Shown here piece by piece: positions 1-12,700 of a DNA stretch of 64,000 bases (position 1 is its first letter; the number at the start of each line of letters is the position of its first letter). This DNA comes from Choanephora cucurbitarum (lineage: Eukaryota; Mucoromycota; Mucoromycetes; Mucorales; Choanephoraceae): NCBI GenBank assembly GCA_025331435.1, contig JAIWNI010000100.1, positions 1 through 64,000 of the forward strand. The letters are read 5' to 3'. Both the position numbers and the translations under genes were made by a program. The notes beneath the pieces were generated by a model. The model was not told the DNA's origin. It did not search any database and saw nothing but the letters and a program-made list of their open reading frames with translations.

Positions 1-592
1 TTCTGAGCTGGATTCGAGCTCATCAATAGCAGGTGATTCAGTTACCATTTCAGCTTTTGTAACCTCTTCCAATTTGGGCTTCTTTGTATCAGGCTCATGT
101 TGTTTCTGTTCATATAAAGCTACGTCTTTTTGGTATCGCTCTCTTTCCTTTTTAGCCAACTCAACATAAGGCTATTCATGAAACAAATTAGCGCTTGAGA
201 AAAGAAAAAAAAAGAGCCAGCCTTTATACTTTTTTTTTCGTTTTTTACCTTCTTCTCCTCTTCAGTTAGCTGTTGCCATCTAGAACCATAAAGCTTTGAC
301 TTCTCGGAGAAAGAGGCATTTGGATAGGCTTTATCGATTTCTTCTCGAATAGAGTTAGTAAAAATAAAGAAACTAGATGCAGGTTGTTTAGGTGCATTGG
401 GATCTTTGCGCTTCTTTTCAGGTCGGGGTTCTTCTTTTAATAAGACATCAGCCAGGTCGCTTAAGTTTCGCGAGATTCTGTTAATCACGTCGTCAAGCTA
501 AATAAGAAACAAATTTGCTGTTCATTCTCACAAACTATAAATACGCGTCTTTTTCTGTAAAGATCTGTTTCGTATACCTCTTTTCGAGACAT
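1..592 (-). CDS. HMG-box DNA-binding protein, 3' end outside window
   Basis: Three exons on the minus strand: 592-578, 497-249 and 171 to beyond base 1. The introns (498-577 and 172-248) have GT/AG ends and keep the frame. The protein starts MSRKELDDVINRISRNL and has a basic linker (RPEKKRKDPNAPKQP). One HMG box covers about residues 38-108, with the typical PNAPKQPASSFFIF entry and, after the second intron, PYVELAKKERERYQKD. HMG boxes bend DNA through the minor groove, so the protein is probably nuclear and acts in chromatin or transcription. After the box the visible tail is charged (KKPKLEE, DELESSSE). The N-terminal helix before the box argues against a plain Nhp6-type protein. The C-terminus is missing, so the subfamily cannot be named. 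Confidence 0.85.
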
Positions 593-1629
593 AATGATAC
601 TATGTTGCTTTAAATTAGCAGATAATACACAGAAAAAAATAAAAGCAAGAAAAAAAGGAACTAAAAACGAGTGTGCTAGCCATCTTCCTTTATTACACAC
701 AATTTAAAGGGCGTCGGATACTTTGAGTGTCCTGATTTTGGGTACACGAAAAAATGCATACTAAATCAGAAAAAGTGGCTACTTTGTTCGCTTGTCTTTA
801 ATATCTTTATCTTCACCAGGCGAAATGAATCGTATGATGGGCTTTACAGTCCTTGGTCTTGTTGGCTTCTTGTTAATGCAGCTGGCCTTGATTCAAGAAA
901 ATATCCCGAACGGACTTATTTGAGTAGGGTGCTTCTGATATTAGCAGTGGCATTTACATCTCTACTCCAGAACTTATTGAACGATTAAGAACGTAATAAG
1001 GTAAAAAGAAGTTTGAACATGACTTACCAAACCGACATGGTTATTCGCTGGACATTGTGTGCACTGCTTCAACGAATACATAGTACGGTTGTCTATTACA
1101 CATAATTAGATTAGAAGTTGAGGGTCTATCTGGAGTATACCAACATCTACCTGTTATTCTTTGGTCAGAGCATTGACTTGTTTGTGTAACAGTGGTTCAT
1201 TTCATCAAAACATTTCGCAGTAGAGCGGGATTTAAACATGTTGCCATTGATGCCTCCAGAATGACGCTTCTTGTTATGATGGTGAAATCTGTAACTCCAG
1301 TGACTTCCTTTAATAGATTATGATAGCTTTTATTGAAGTTAGAAAAATTGATATTTATAATGGAGTTATTTATAAGGATGAAAGTCTTACTTTTTTAGTA
1401 ATTCCTCTATATTTAAATAAGACAATAGAAAAAAGGGGGAAAAGAGAAGAGGAAAGAAGTTGGGTGATTTGTCTTATATATGGAGGAGCTATTTGACTAT
1501 TTCTAAAAAAAAGGAAGCTGTGTTTCCTCAGCTTTCAATGGTTACAGACGTACATGAGAGCAAGAACAAGGCAAAGCCATTGATGACGGTGCCAGCAAGT
1601 AATAGAAGCGCGAAATTTACCAACAGGAA
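593..1629. other. Intergenic, no supported gene
   Basis: AT-rich DNA upstream of the HMG-box gene. A short open stretch near 824-922 begins MNRMMGFTVLGLVGF and is hydrophobic, but it is only about 32 codons long and I could not extend it by splicing. No RNA gene or repeat was recognised. Confidence 0.4.
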
Positions 1630-1915
1630 TTACAATGGTTTTTTCAGCGATAGCATGCTGGATTTGCTTGACAGGAATTGGTATGTTATCATGGTAAGTG
1701 TCACGGATGCTTGCAGCGCCATACGTAACAACAGTTCTTCTTGTAGCATATGCAAGTCTTGGTATGTTTTAAAACGAACTCTGTATTTTCTTCTTCTACT
1801 TCTAGAACTTCTTGAAGAAGAATGAGCCAGCTTGAATTCTTCTCCAACCTTAGTTTTACCAAGAATGACACAGGTAACATCATCCTGTGCCACTTTGTGA
1901 TTGGAGAAAGAATAG
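1630..1915 (-). pseudogene. Possible decayed coding fragment
   Basis: An open minus-strand frame of about 95 codons begins after an in-frame stop near 1915 and reads ENKGYSFSNHKVAQDDVT, then CVILGKTKVGEEFKLAHSS and an Arg/Ser-rich stretch. It has no ATG and no clear splice partner. The composition looks protein-like rather than random, which suggests a relic exon, possibly of a multicopy fungal family. I do not recognise the family. The overlapping plus-strand frame at 1460-1825 is equally unsupported. Confidence 0.25.
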
Positions 1916-2081
1916 CCCTTGTTCTCACAATGGCATTAAGCTATTATTTTACTTGAAACAATGTTTATCAGCGATCCAGTATACAGTATGAAGCAAAGTT
2001 TACTTTGTGCTTTCAGAAACTAAGGAGTTTAGAAAGTGCATAGCACTTTGATTCGTGCCTAATTTGCGACTTTACAATCAA

Positions 2082-2093
2082 TCATAAGAAGCC
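2082..2093. repeat. Left target-site duplication of truncated LINE
   Basis: TCATAAGAAGCC here matches TTACAAGAAGCC at 2713-2724 in 10 of 12 positions; both differences are transitions. The two copies flank the truncated LINE exactly. The length of 12 bp equals that of the perfect duplication around the intact LINE at 44.8-50.2 kb. Confidence 0.55.
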
Positions 2094-2712
2094 GATGCAA
2101 ATAGTCGCAAGTTGCCACTTTCAACCCACCAGCTTCGATCCTTCTGGTCTGTATCCACTTCTCTTTCTGCGAGAGACGTATGGTATAGAATGCTCTGCCA
2201 CAAGTTACCGACGGCGAAGGCTCTTTCACCTATAGGACGAGTCCCATCTGAAACCTGTCGCCTGTGCCACAATCAGGTTGACTCCATCCCGCACTTTGTT
2301 GTTCATTGCCCGCTCAAATGGCCCATCTGGGTTGAGGTTCTCTCTTGTTTTCGTCCCTTGCTATATTTCTCTCCAACCCAAATATTTCGATTACTGCGCC
2401 TTGAGGACGCTCATCCGTTTGCCACCTTGGATGCCTCTCTCCTCCAGATACTTGCCATTACCCACTGGCGGATATGGACAGCCTATTGGCAGCACATCAT
2501 TCATTCCTCCCCTTTTGATCCTTTACAAATAATCAATGACACTATCAGTCACTGCTCTATAGCTACCAAAAAGCATCCGTTACTCTCATAAATCATTGCA
2601 TGATTTGACCCCCTCCCTGCTCCAGTACATCCACATTACACCCCTTTGCGATGTGTGATTATAAAACAATAATTTAACTTGTTTAAATAAAAACTCATTT
2701 ACAAAAAAAAAA
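2094..2712 (+). mobile_element. 5'-truncated LINE copy (ORF2 C-terminus, 3' UTR, poly-A)
   Basis: The open frame from 2094 to 2591 encodes the last about 165 residues of a LINE ORF2. It includes the reverse-transcriptase zinc-binding domain, with CRLCHNQVDSIPHFVVHC giving C-x2-C...H-x4-C. It matches the same region of the intact element (CPVCQLLPETVYHFMVRC) in layout but not closely in sequence, so it belongs to a related family rather than being a copy of that element. An AATAAA signal lies at 2686-2691, then TTTAC and ten A residues (2703-2712). The intact LINE also ends in TTTAC plus A10. A truncated 5' end, poly-A tail and flanking duplications are what incomplete target-primed reverse transcription leaves. 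Confidence 0.85.
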
Positions 2713-3136
2713 TTACAAGAAGCCTGGATACTTGAGTAGGCTTAACTTTCTAACTCTTTTTGTTGTAAACACGACATACTAGAACGAAGTTTATAGGAAG
2801 CATTACTAACAGCAAAAGGGTGCTGCTTAGTCGTTTGCTTGTTAGCCAACAGTTTCGTATCGCAGCCAACAACACATAAGATAGCCTCATTTTGAGAGCA
2901 ACCTATTTCTTATTCGTAATTTGGAATATGATGTTAACAATCAATGGTATTTATGCCCCCTTTTTTTCTATCATGCTTGCAATTGAATAGATAGAAAGAG
3001 AATGCCATTTTTATATCAATGGCACCGATGATTCTTTTCATTCATTGTTGTTTATTCTAGATAAAGGCTGAGGAGCTAGTTAAAGCTTGATTTCTCCTTT
3101 TCTCTTTCGCTTTTCACTTGTTCCTGTTTGGTTGTG
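2713..3136. other. Intergenic, no gene seen
   Basis: AT-rich upstream region of the RRM gene. The first 12 bases are the right target-site duplication of the truncated LINE. Pyrimidine-rich tracts near 3090-3120 lie just ahead of the proposed start. No other structure was seen. Confidence 0.4.
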
Positions 3137-5170
3137 ATGCGCCCATTAGGTAAACGCATTAAACGCGATTTAAAAAGTCGCACAAACGCGAAAACGGTTA
3201 CACAGAACAAAAATATAAGATCTTTTAGCATAAAATTTTATTCTATTGTTGTCATAAAAGAGACAAGATTTGTTTTTCTCTCTTTTCTTTCTTTTTCTTT
3301 GTTTCTTGCTTTGTTAAGCTTAACTGTTTCTTTCTAACTCTGTTTTCTGTGAGGTTGATTGATAATGAAACGAAGCAGTATGTGATGTGTTTCATTGGTG
3401 GCTCGATCTAATGACATGTTTTTACAGGACCTTCAAGAGCAGAAGCATCTTCCAACTGGAGAAGCTCTAATTACTCTTCGAATTCCGCATCAAATCCAGG
3501 CAGAGAGATGGACAGAGAGCATGGTAAGTTTGACATTTTGTTGCTCCATAGCACGAACACCCCGTAAGAAACAAGTACTTATCTCTGATCATGCAACTTT
3601 GCGCAGTTGCAAGACGACAAAGAACACTTGATATGTGGTTAAATGCAGATCAAATGAATATGAGTTGCCCAGAACATCTGTCGCAAGGCCAGAGTGCAAA
3701 TATGGGCATCGATTCATTCAATCAGAACTTCTTGTCAGTAAACAATGAGCAAGTCAACCAAAATGAAGCATGTGAGTTTTGTCTCTTTCTTTTGTTTATT
3801 TGACTACTATTTAAATTTTATTGCGAAAGGCTCACAAAATGACTCTGTAGCTGTGTTTTCTTTCACTCCTGAAATCAATGCGCCCAACGCTCTAAATAAC
3901 CACATCTCCTCTGTACAAACCTCTTGGAACCCATTTAACTCAAGAACTATAAACCCTTTCAAGCCCTTGGTTCAACAAAACACAGAAACTGCAGACTTTA
4001 TGGAGGTTGAGCCCTCAATATGGCCTGGAAATACACAAAGCAATCATTCTACTACCGTTCAATCTTTCAATAGCTTTTCTGACTCTATGCAAATGTCTAG
4101 AAATACTATGTCTATTGAAAATGAAGAAAATTGTCCTGTATATCGTCCTTATAATGTCATCAAGATTACAAACGTAAAGTATTTTTAACCCATTTATATA
4201 CAGAACTAAGAGGAGCTAAGCCTATTATCCTTATATTTACATATATTGATTAGTTTCCATTTCATGTTGGCATATCTGATATCAAATCAGTCTTTAACAG
4301 CAATGCCTATTTTTCATTGCCCAACGAAGCTGACTTGGTTCAATGCGTTCATGTAAGTATATAGCTCAAATCATTTAGAATGGGCAGTCCCGCTTTTTCA
4401 TTCACTTACAAAGAAAACTTGCTTGCTTAGGTAATGATGGATATCAAAACAGGAAAAACAATGGGAACTGCCTTTGTAGAAGTTATCTGCAATGATGTCG
4501 ATAACATCGTAAGGTGTCTTGGAAGCTTCAATTTCAGAGACAATCAGGCATTTCGTAACTGCAAGTTTACTCTTAGTTCCTACGACGAGATTTGTAGTCA
4601 ACTGTTTCAAAACTGGAGCGGCCAATTTCGCAATGGCATGGCAATTCCTAATGCGCCTACTTCTAATATTCGCGATATGATGATGGCTGGATCTAAAAAG
4701 AAATCTTTTTTTATAAGTGGTCAAGATTTACAAGCTTTGCTCAATATCTGTCAGAAGTTCAAGGCCAATTTCAATCGTCGTTGTCCTGACAGGCCCTTTG
4801 AATACTTCATTTCTATTATCATGCATATTCCCTGGAAGCAACAAAATGTCTTGACACCAACCCAGTCGAGTCTTATCTATCAACATTACAAAGAGGCAGC
4901 TGGTAAGAAATCTGAAAGAATTAAGTCGTTTTTTTTTAATCATTATGTATTGTTGGAACAGGTGCTCTTTATCAACATACAAACAAGAGTATGCATGCAT
5001 TTGAACCAGACATTTTGCCTCGTTTTGTTCAAGCAGCATTATCATGTCCGGGATTTACTATGGAACAGAAGACTGAACTTATGACGGCCGTGTAAGTAGC
5101 TGGCTTAAATTGATTAATGAGGAGTCGTGAATAACAATCTGTCTGTAGAAATATGTCTCTTATTCATTAA
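3137..5170 (+). CDS. RRM-domain RNA-binding protein
   Basis: Eight exons: 3137-3149, 3428-3523, 3607-3771, 3830-4173, 4254-4352, 4431-4902, 4962-5091 and 5149-5170. Together they give 446 aa with every junction in phase. One RNA-recognition motif lies at about residues 199-275. RNP2 (VIKITNFPF) is split by the intron at 4174-4253, and RNP1-like KTMGTAFVEV follows in the next exon. The N-terminal about 200 residues are rich in Asn, Ser and Gln and probably disordered. A conserved-looking helical region (SGQDLQALLNICQKFKANF) lies C-terminal. This should be a nuclear or cytoplasmic mRNA-binding factor; its targets cannot be read from the sequence. The weakest part is exon 1, because the first intron is 278 nt while the others are 57-83 nt. 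If it is wrong, translation would start at the ATG at 3508. The short open frames covering this span are pieces of this gene. Confidence 0.8.
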
Positions 5171-5779
5171 ACTTGTGGGCCCTTTCAAGTGCGTTCTTAA
5201 AACAAAGCTCAAAATAAAGAAATACATTCTGAACACTTGAATGCTATTTTGCTTTAGTATAGCCTTAATGACATCTCTCTAAATCAAGTATAAGCATCCT
5301 ATAAGAGTAAAGACCAACATTTCAAGTTGATCTATAGCAAAGTTCACTGCCAATACGAACTAAATGCTGTTAATAGAAAGGTAAAATCTTGAGCTAATCA
5401 CTATCATAAAGGATAAAGATCAATCAAATATTCGTTGTCATTGGAAAATTAGGCTTCAAAGGCCTTTGATATCTGAGAATGAAATAAATACTTGTCTGAA
5501 AAAGAAAACCATTCGTCTGAATTCGAAGTGTAAAACTGCATTCGAGTTTCCGGCGGGAGAAGTGCTCAATTGAGGATCGAATCTATCCAGATGTAAACTC
5601 CTTCTTCATTGATAATATTAAAGTGAGTACTCACTACTTGCAGATAGAGGGGAGAGGATAGCACAACAAAGACGAATGTAGAAAGAGAGCGAAAAGAGAA
5701 TACGAACAGATGGATGGATGGATGGATGAAAAGAAAACAAATACTGATAACGCCGATTTTTTTGTTTGATTGTGATAGT
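5171..5779. other. Intergenic, promoter region of RPS2
   Basis: No gene seen. It contains a short GATG/GGAT run near 5710-5728 and ends directly at the ribosomal protein start codon, so it should hold the promoter of that strongly expressed gene. No specific factor site was recognised. Confidence 0.45.
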
Positions 5780-6610
5780 ATGGCTGACTCTGCAACGGCC
5801 GGTGCTTCTCGTGGTATGTTTGAGATGATAGATTGCAGTCGAGCCTCATCACTGACGATAACGCATGTATAATTAGGACGTGGTTTTGGACGTGGACGTG
5901 GTCGTGGTGGACCTCGTCGTGGTGGTCGTCGTGGTGAAGAAAAGAACGAATGGGTTCCTGTCACCAAGCTCGGTCGTCTTGTCAAGGCTAACAAGATCAA
6001 GTCTATCGAGGAGATCTATCTCTTCTCCTTGCCCATCAAGGAATACCAAATTGTCGACTACTTCTTGCCCAAGTTGACTGATCAAGTCATGAAGATCATG
6101 CCTGTTCAAAAGCAAACCACTGCTGGTCAACGTACCCGTTTCAAGGCCTTTGTTGTCATTGGTGATGAAAACGGTCACGTCGGTTTGGGTGTCAAGTGTG
6201 CCAAGGAAGTTGCTACTGCTATCCGTGGTGGTATCATCCTTGCCAAGTTGTCCATCATCCCCGTTCGTCGTGGTTACTGGGGCTCCAACCTTGGTGAACC
6301 TCACACTGTCCCTTGTAAGGTGACTGGTCGTTGTGGTTCCGTCATGGCCCGTTTGGTTCCTGCTCCCCGTGGTACTGGTATTGTTGCCTCTCCTACTGCC
6401 AAGCGTGTCCTCCAATTGGCTGGTATCAACGATTGTTACACCTCTTCTCGTGGTTCTACCCGTACTTTGGGTAACTTCGTCAAGGCTACTTTCGCTGCCA
6501 TTGGTAACACTTACGGTTTCTTGACTCCTGATCTTTGGGAAGAAACTGAATTCGTTAAGGGTCCTTATCAAGAATTCTCTGACTTCCTTGCCCAAAAGCA
6601 AAGAAAGTAA
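5780..6610 (+). CDS. RPS2: 40S ribosomal protein uS5 (Rps2)
   Basis: Two exons, 5780-5813 and 5877-6610, give 255 aa. The 63-nt intron has GTATGT and TTAG ends. The protein begins [12 protein letters not shown] and has a Gly/Arg-rich N-terminal tail ([11 protein letters not shown]). The uS5 double-stranded RNA-binding fold follows ([20 protein letters not shown]), then the C-terminal half with [10 protein letters not shown] and [20 protein letters not shown]. Rps2 sits near the mRNA entry channel of the small subunit and supports decoding accuracy. Codon use is strongly biased to CGT, GGT and GTC/AAG, as expected of a highly expressed gene. The same bias leaves long stop-free antisense frames that are not genes. 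The stop codon is only 91 bp from that of the convergent STT4 gene. Confidence 0.97.
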
Positions 6611-6701
6611 TCTTCTTTTAAAGAAATCAAGAAAAACAATTGCACGTTATTTTAATAATGAAACAATAAAAACGAAGCTTTTTTTTATTGTCAGCAAAAC
6701 C

Positions 6702-9700
6702 TTAGTAAGGTATACCATTTGTAAGTTTTTGAAAGTAATCATAGAGAACTGTTCTTTGATTAGCAAACGATTCTTTGATACGCATCAGCATGAAATCAGC
6801 AGCTACTCTATCTGACTTGTCGACCTGGAAACGAGTGCGCATACGTTTGATTGTTTCTCCCTTAAAGCAAGGCAGACCAGATTGGAGCATGAGTGTCACT
6901 AGTTGCATGATTAACTCTGCATAAGGACGAACAGCCAGGTAAGCTTTGATCACCAATTCTGAGAATTGCTTAAATGCTTGTTCTTCTGATCCACCACCCA
7001 TCACCTGAATCATCTCAGCTGTCAGTTTGAATGGGGAACTTTCAAAGCCGATACCACCCGGAGCAATATCGAAAATGAAACCAAAGTCAATGTGAATGAT
7101 GTGGCCATCATCATCTAGCATAATATTACCATTGTGACGATCCTTGATTTGAAGTAGATAAGAGATAACAGAGTAGGCTGCTACACTTTGCACAAAATTG
7201 ATACGTGCACGTTGGAAATGGATTGACTCTGGGCCACCATACTTGGCAACAAAATAATCATACAGACTGTTAACTTTTTCACGACCTAATTGATCACGAG
7301 AGATAGAGCGAGGAATCACATCAATTACACCACGACCGGGTGCAGTAGCTACCACGCGATAAGGGTATACATAGAGATCAAGGCCAATGCTAGTGAATAT
7401 ATTTTTGAATACAGCAATCAGTTGTAAGGCAAGTACGTCTTGGCGACAATCATCGCCTACTTTGAAAATAGCGCCTTGCCAGATCTTTGTTGTTTGCTTT
7501 TGTTGGGGTGCTTGATGATTAGAAGATTGAATGATTGCATTACTAATTTCTGCCATATTCTCTTCTTCTTTTTCAATCAAGAAGGTGGCCATAAATGGTG
7601 CCTTTGCGTGGCTCTGAAGTGGACGACCAGAAGTACGGTTGATGTCAATGACATGACCTTCAGGGTTACTAGGAAGATAGACGCCAACATCTACTTTAAT
7701 CTTGGCTAACTCTTCATCTAAGCGTTTCTATACAAAACGTGACTCGTTAGCATCTGCTTCAAATCAAAAGGCACTCGATCAAATCGGTTTACCTTTTGGA
7801 GAGGCTTCTTTTCATTTTGACCAAATTTAATATATTCCTTCAAATAGCCAGAAATTGCAGTAACATCACCAAAGAATTTAAACTCGCGTTCAAAGAATGC
7901 CCTATCCTCTCCTGTGAATGAGCCAACCATATCGTCAATGATTTTCTCGAGCGTAGGCTTTAATGCATCTGGCTTCAGACACTCTTTATCAGCATCTACG
8001 AAGAAGTTTGCTTTCATATTCCAAATAATCTGATGAGCAAACAACTGAGAAGTCTGGGCAGCTTCCAGAATATAACGCTCCACGTAGCCTATACTATCAT
8101 AACGCAGGGCTTGAACAATCTGTGGCACATAAAAGAAGACCGTCTCTATTGGATGGTATTCCAGACTACGCATGGCATATTGTAGAATCAGAGGATGATT
8201 GCCATAAGCAGGTAGGAAGTAATTCACTGCAGTAATTGCGGGAACAGGTGCCCAGTACTTTAAAGCGCTCAGGTTCAGTCTTGAAGAAGGAGTGAGGCCT
8301 TCACCCAGAAGGAGAACAAGGGCTTCGGGCACATCCACTACATCCATTGGATTGTTAGCAATAAGTCGATGGAGTTCTTTTTTTACAATAGGCTGGACAA
8401 AACGGGACCCCATTTGGACAGCAAGAGCGGGTGACAAGGTCCATGCAAACCGTACAACCTCTTTCCATGCATCATCAGTGACTAATGACTTTTCAGCACT
8501 ACTGCTAAAGTTGATGGGACTAGAGGCACCCACAGTGTTCAAGGGGTTACACCAGACAGATATTTTGGTCAACTCGCTCTCAATAAAGAGTAACAAGAGA
8601 CTGTGCGCGCTTTTGTGATGTTTCAGTACATCATCTAATGTTTTGTCTACATGAAAAAAAGTTAATGTTGCTCATGATAAATCTACCGTTCTGTGTACAT
8701 AGGTTTCCCTTTTCCTACCTTGTAGAAACATGAAATGTTCATCTGCGGTATCAGTGCCTGTACCCTTTGCAGAAAAGCAAGAAATCGAGTTTCTCAAGTC
8801 AGGTGAATCGTTTGATACAGCCGTATGAAATTCACTCATTAATTTGTGTTCCATAAGAGCTAATCCTTTGCGAGCACCATAATGCCATTTGGGAGCTTGG
8901 GAAAACCAATCGAAAGCAGCTTGATATACTGCTGTTCGTAATTTATATTCAGCCAATGCTTCTAACCGAGTTGATTGAAGTACTTTGAGACCTAATCGCA
9001 GCAATGAAAATCGAGCATACCGCGAAAGTGAGTGAGTACTCATGAGGCTTGCGTTGTGAAAGGTGGTGTGCAATAGCTGAACAAAAGCATTGACTAGATG
9101 TTTGCTACGATGGCGCATAGCATAGAAACGGCTACTTAGAAACTTGATCCATGTAACATGAGGTGCAAATAAAAACATGGCAATCTGTTGATTTGTTTCT
9201 CGAGCGGCCTTATCTGAAGGAGTATATGTCATCTTGTTAACAAAAGGATGCTTTGTGTTCAAGAAAGGTGAGAAAACACCTTTGCGGTGATGCATTGCCC
9301 AGGTCCACATATTCATAATTTCAATCATCAATCTGTTTTCAATTTCAGGACGCTCAACAAGCATCCAATTCCAAACAGTTGTGCCAACATCAAGTGATTC
9401 AGGAGTAAACATAATGATTGGAATCTCAGCCAAATAGCGAACAATTATTGGGCTGACTGTTGGCAATGCAATGGCTAAGGCTGCTGAGCGATGCATAACA
9501 CGACTAAGGCGTTCGATAGCAATGTTAGTTTGCTTATTCTTGATGTCTTCAGAAAGAGCAGACAGAGTTTCAATAATAGAATGAGTTTGATTGATCAGAT
9601 GAGAGCCGGATACTTCTTGTTCAAGTTGGCATCTAGTCTTTGTTGAATATTCGATGCCGCTTATTTCACCAGAGTAAAACTGCCGAGACTTGAAATTGTT

Positions 9701-12700
9701 CATGAAAATAGAGGACTCGTCGACTACAACTGAAGACAACTGAGGTACATAATCTAACAATGGCTGTCAGTAAATTTGCATTCAAATCAAACTCTAGGAA
9801 CTGCCAGCTCACCTATTGATAATTCGTTTTTGGACGATAGCTTTCCAATCTCGAGAGCCAAAGAGCGACCTAAGTGGATTGGCTCACAAGTGCTTGAAAA
9901 CCTATCAAACTTGGCTATATAATCTTGCAATAACCCTGACACTTCAACTGGTGCACGCACAAGGGCCATACTTAGCCATTTGTGAGCATGTTCATAAAGT
10001 GTTGTGCACAATTCTCTACGGTAAGTATAGTCATCACCAAGTTCGATTGTAACATTTATACGAGAAGAAGTAAAGCAAAAAACGGGCGAATATTCGTCGC
10101 GATATTCAGCTTCACAACTCAACCAAACTAACTGAACAAGTTCCAGCAAATGAGTCAACAACTCACTATCTGAAAATATCTGAGCAAACGATGCCACTAT
10201 GCGCTCTACTGCTTTGACGGCCATTAAATGGACCTTCTTGCGTTTGTGGCAGCAAAGCTGTAGTAAGGATGACACTTGAGCGCCTAATTGTTTACTTAAT
10301 GACTGATCCAGAGCCTTTCTTGCGGCGTCCTTCACAAATGTGTGTACAACGCGATCTGCAATAGATTCAAGGCAATTGACAAGTGCACTGGTGTTCACGC
10401 CATCATTCATGAAGTAGCGGAGTACATAAGAGCAGTTGCCCATTCTTCCACGCATGATTTCAATATGATAAACACTTAATCCAAAAATGACTTGTGCAAA
10501 CGAGAAATTCTTGATCTCGTAAGATATATTGGGTAGGTAACTCGTGAGTTTCTGACGCAGAGGTCCAAGTCCATGTTCGCTTAAGCCACTAGCGCGTAGA
10601 ACCGAATTGTGTTCCAGATCACTCTCAAGGTAGTTGGTTGTAGCACTCACAAGTACTGGTGTTTTTCGAGATATTTGAAGCAGAGAGGTATGCCATTCGC
10701 GTAGCCATACTGAATCAGTAACAAACCCAAACAAGACGCAGTGAAACCACATGTTTCTGAACAAAGCAACAGTCTCCTCGTTTGAGTCTAAATGAGGGTT
10801 AAAGTCCTCTTGTTTAAGCAGTTTGCTTATCACAGGTAAAAGACCACCAAGTTTTTGTGGGAGTGAATGGTCGCTCTCTTTTTTCTTTTGGATCATAGTT
10901 CGCTGAATCGTGTTACCGCTTTCAATGAATAGAGCAAGAAGATTGTGAAGATAAAGGCGGTAGTACTCAGGGCGATTAACCAACTGAACAGCCAGAGATT
11001 CTTGAGCTTTAAGAACAGACATACTCAGCAATTGGCTAGCATTGTGGAGAGATTCTTTGCTTAATGTTGCTAACAGATTGGTGATATCAATGAAAGTTTC
11101 ATTGGAACTCACTAAAGCAAGATCAACAAGGTGCATGGTGAGAGAAGCTATAATCGAGGCTGGTAAAGATTTTCGTCGAAGAGCTAGCATAGAGAAGGCT
11201 TGGGATATAATGTGGTCATCTTTCAGGTACACAGCAACACCCACAATAGCTGAAAGCACATTGCCACATATTTGTCGCTTCTGGTTCTCATCTAGTTTCT
11301 CCTTAATGAAAGTACTAGAGATACCTGTGGTGTTTTCGTCTGATTCTTCTGTATAGCGCGTGATTTCGTTAAGTAGCGCATATATTGTCGACAGTGCTGC
11401 TTGAGTCTGAGACTGTGTTTGAACACATTGTGCTAATCGCTCAATAGCATATTGCTGAATGCTGACACACTTCTTGGACTGTTGCTCTACTAAGCATTCA
11501 AAAACAGGCGAAGGTGTTGCCAGGAAACGACATATAGTGTTTATCATGGTTGCATTTAATTGAGGAAAGCTAAAATGAGAATAAATACGTTTTCTTTAAA
11601 CCAATGCTAATTTTGATATCTTACTTCTTTGCTAGCAACACTGCAGCATCCAAAGCAGCAATCTGTACCCAAGACTCAGTATCTTGTGGCACGTCAAACA
11701 AACAGTCGGTGATATAGTTTACCAATGAATCATCCACTTGTTTCATACAAACAGAGATCAAAGAAGCAACATGCTGTCAATACAAGAAAGTGAGAAAAAG
11801 GTTGCAATAGCATCATCAGGATTGAATGCCACTCACCAAACTAGTACCCATAATTTCTTGCATATATGCATCTTGAGTCCACTTCTTTCCCTGTTGAATG
11901 CTTCTTTCCGCATACTTCTGTAAATCTTCAAAATACTCAATGCTCAGTTCATAAATACGCTTCATACTTTGAACTAGACCGGGTATATCTTCCTGATCTA
12001 TAGTGGGGGCAGGCTGTTGTAGAAGGGTGGACCAAGCGTTCTGAATAGCGTGCGGTAAATACGTTTTATGGCTGTTCAACAAACCCTGATCCTTTTTAGG
12101 AATCAGCACGCGAGTTAGCGTATTTCGGAACATGACAAGCAACCCGTGAATGAAGCCGTTAGGACTAAGCGGTATCCCCATCTCCCAATAGCAGGTTAAT
12201 ATATGTCGACTGTATGATGCATCCTCGTCGTCCTTGAGAGATTTGTTCACAGATGCTCTAATTGATTCCATTAAATCATCGCGAATGAGAGGTTGTATTC
12301 TTTGACACAATGCCAACAGCTGATCAGTACGATAAATGAAAGGGGAGAATTGTAGTGCCCTCGAAAGACCTGCCAAAGAGGGTAAAATAAAAGTGATAGT
12401 GAAGTCTAACATATATTATCATCAGTTAGTCTGTCTCTTTTACTTTTTGCGCAATTACCATTATCGGACATGTATTTGACAATCGTCTCCGAATATTGCC
12501 ATAATATGCCAGAAATATATTCATATTGCTCAAAGCAATTATCTGCAATCTCCAAAAGACCAGAGACTAAAGTAAAAGTGATTGTATCTGAAGGTGGAAG
12601 TCCTATAGGTCATGCGAAAGTGTATATTAGGATCTGAACACATATGTCTGTATCTGTATTGTTTTTGGAAGACCGAATATGTTTAATTACCATCTAAAAT

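Noticed and set aside
3395..3631. Open frame MVARSNDMFLQDL as the start of the RRM gene
   Set aside because: Using it breaks the phase at the next splice junction; the frame through MRPLG or the ATG at 3508 keeps all later exons in phase.
5873..6601. 242-codon antisense open frame over RPS2
   Set aside because: A by-product of strong codon bias in RPS2; the Thr/Ser-rich translation has no family character.
7718..7740. Apparent frameshift or early stop in STT4
   Set aside because: Explained by a 65-nt intron (7728-7792) with GTAAAC donor, TGCTAAC branch site and TATAG acceptor; the joined protein matches the family.
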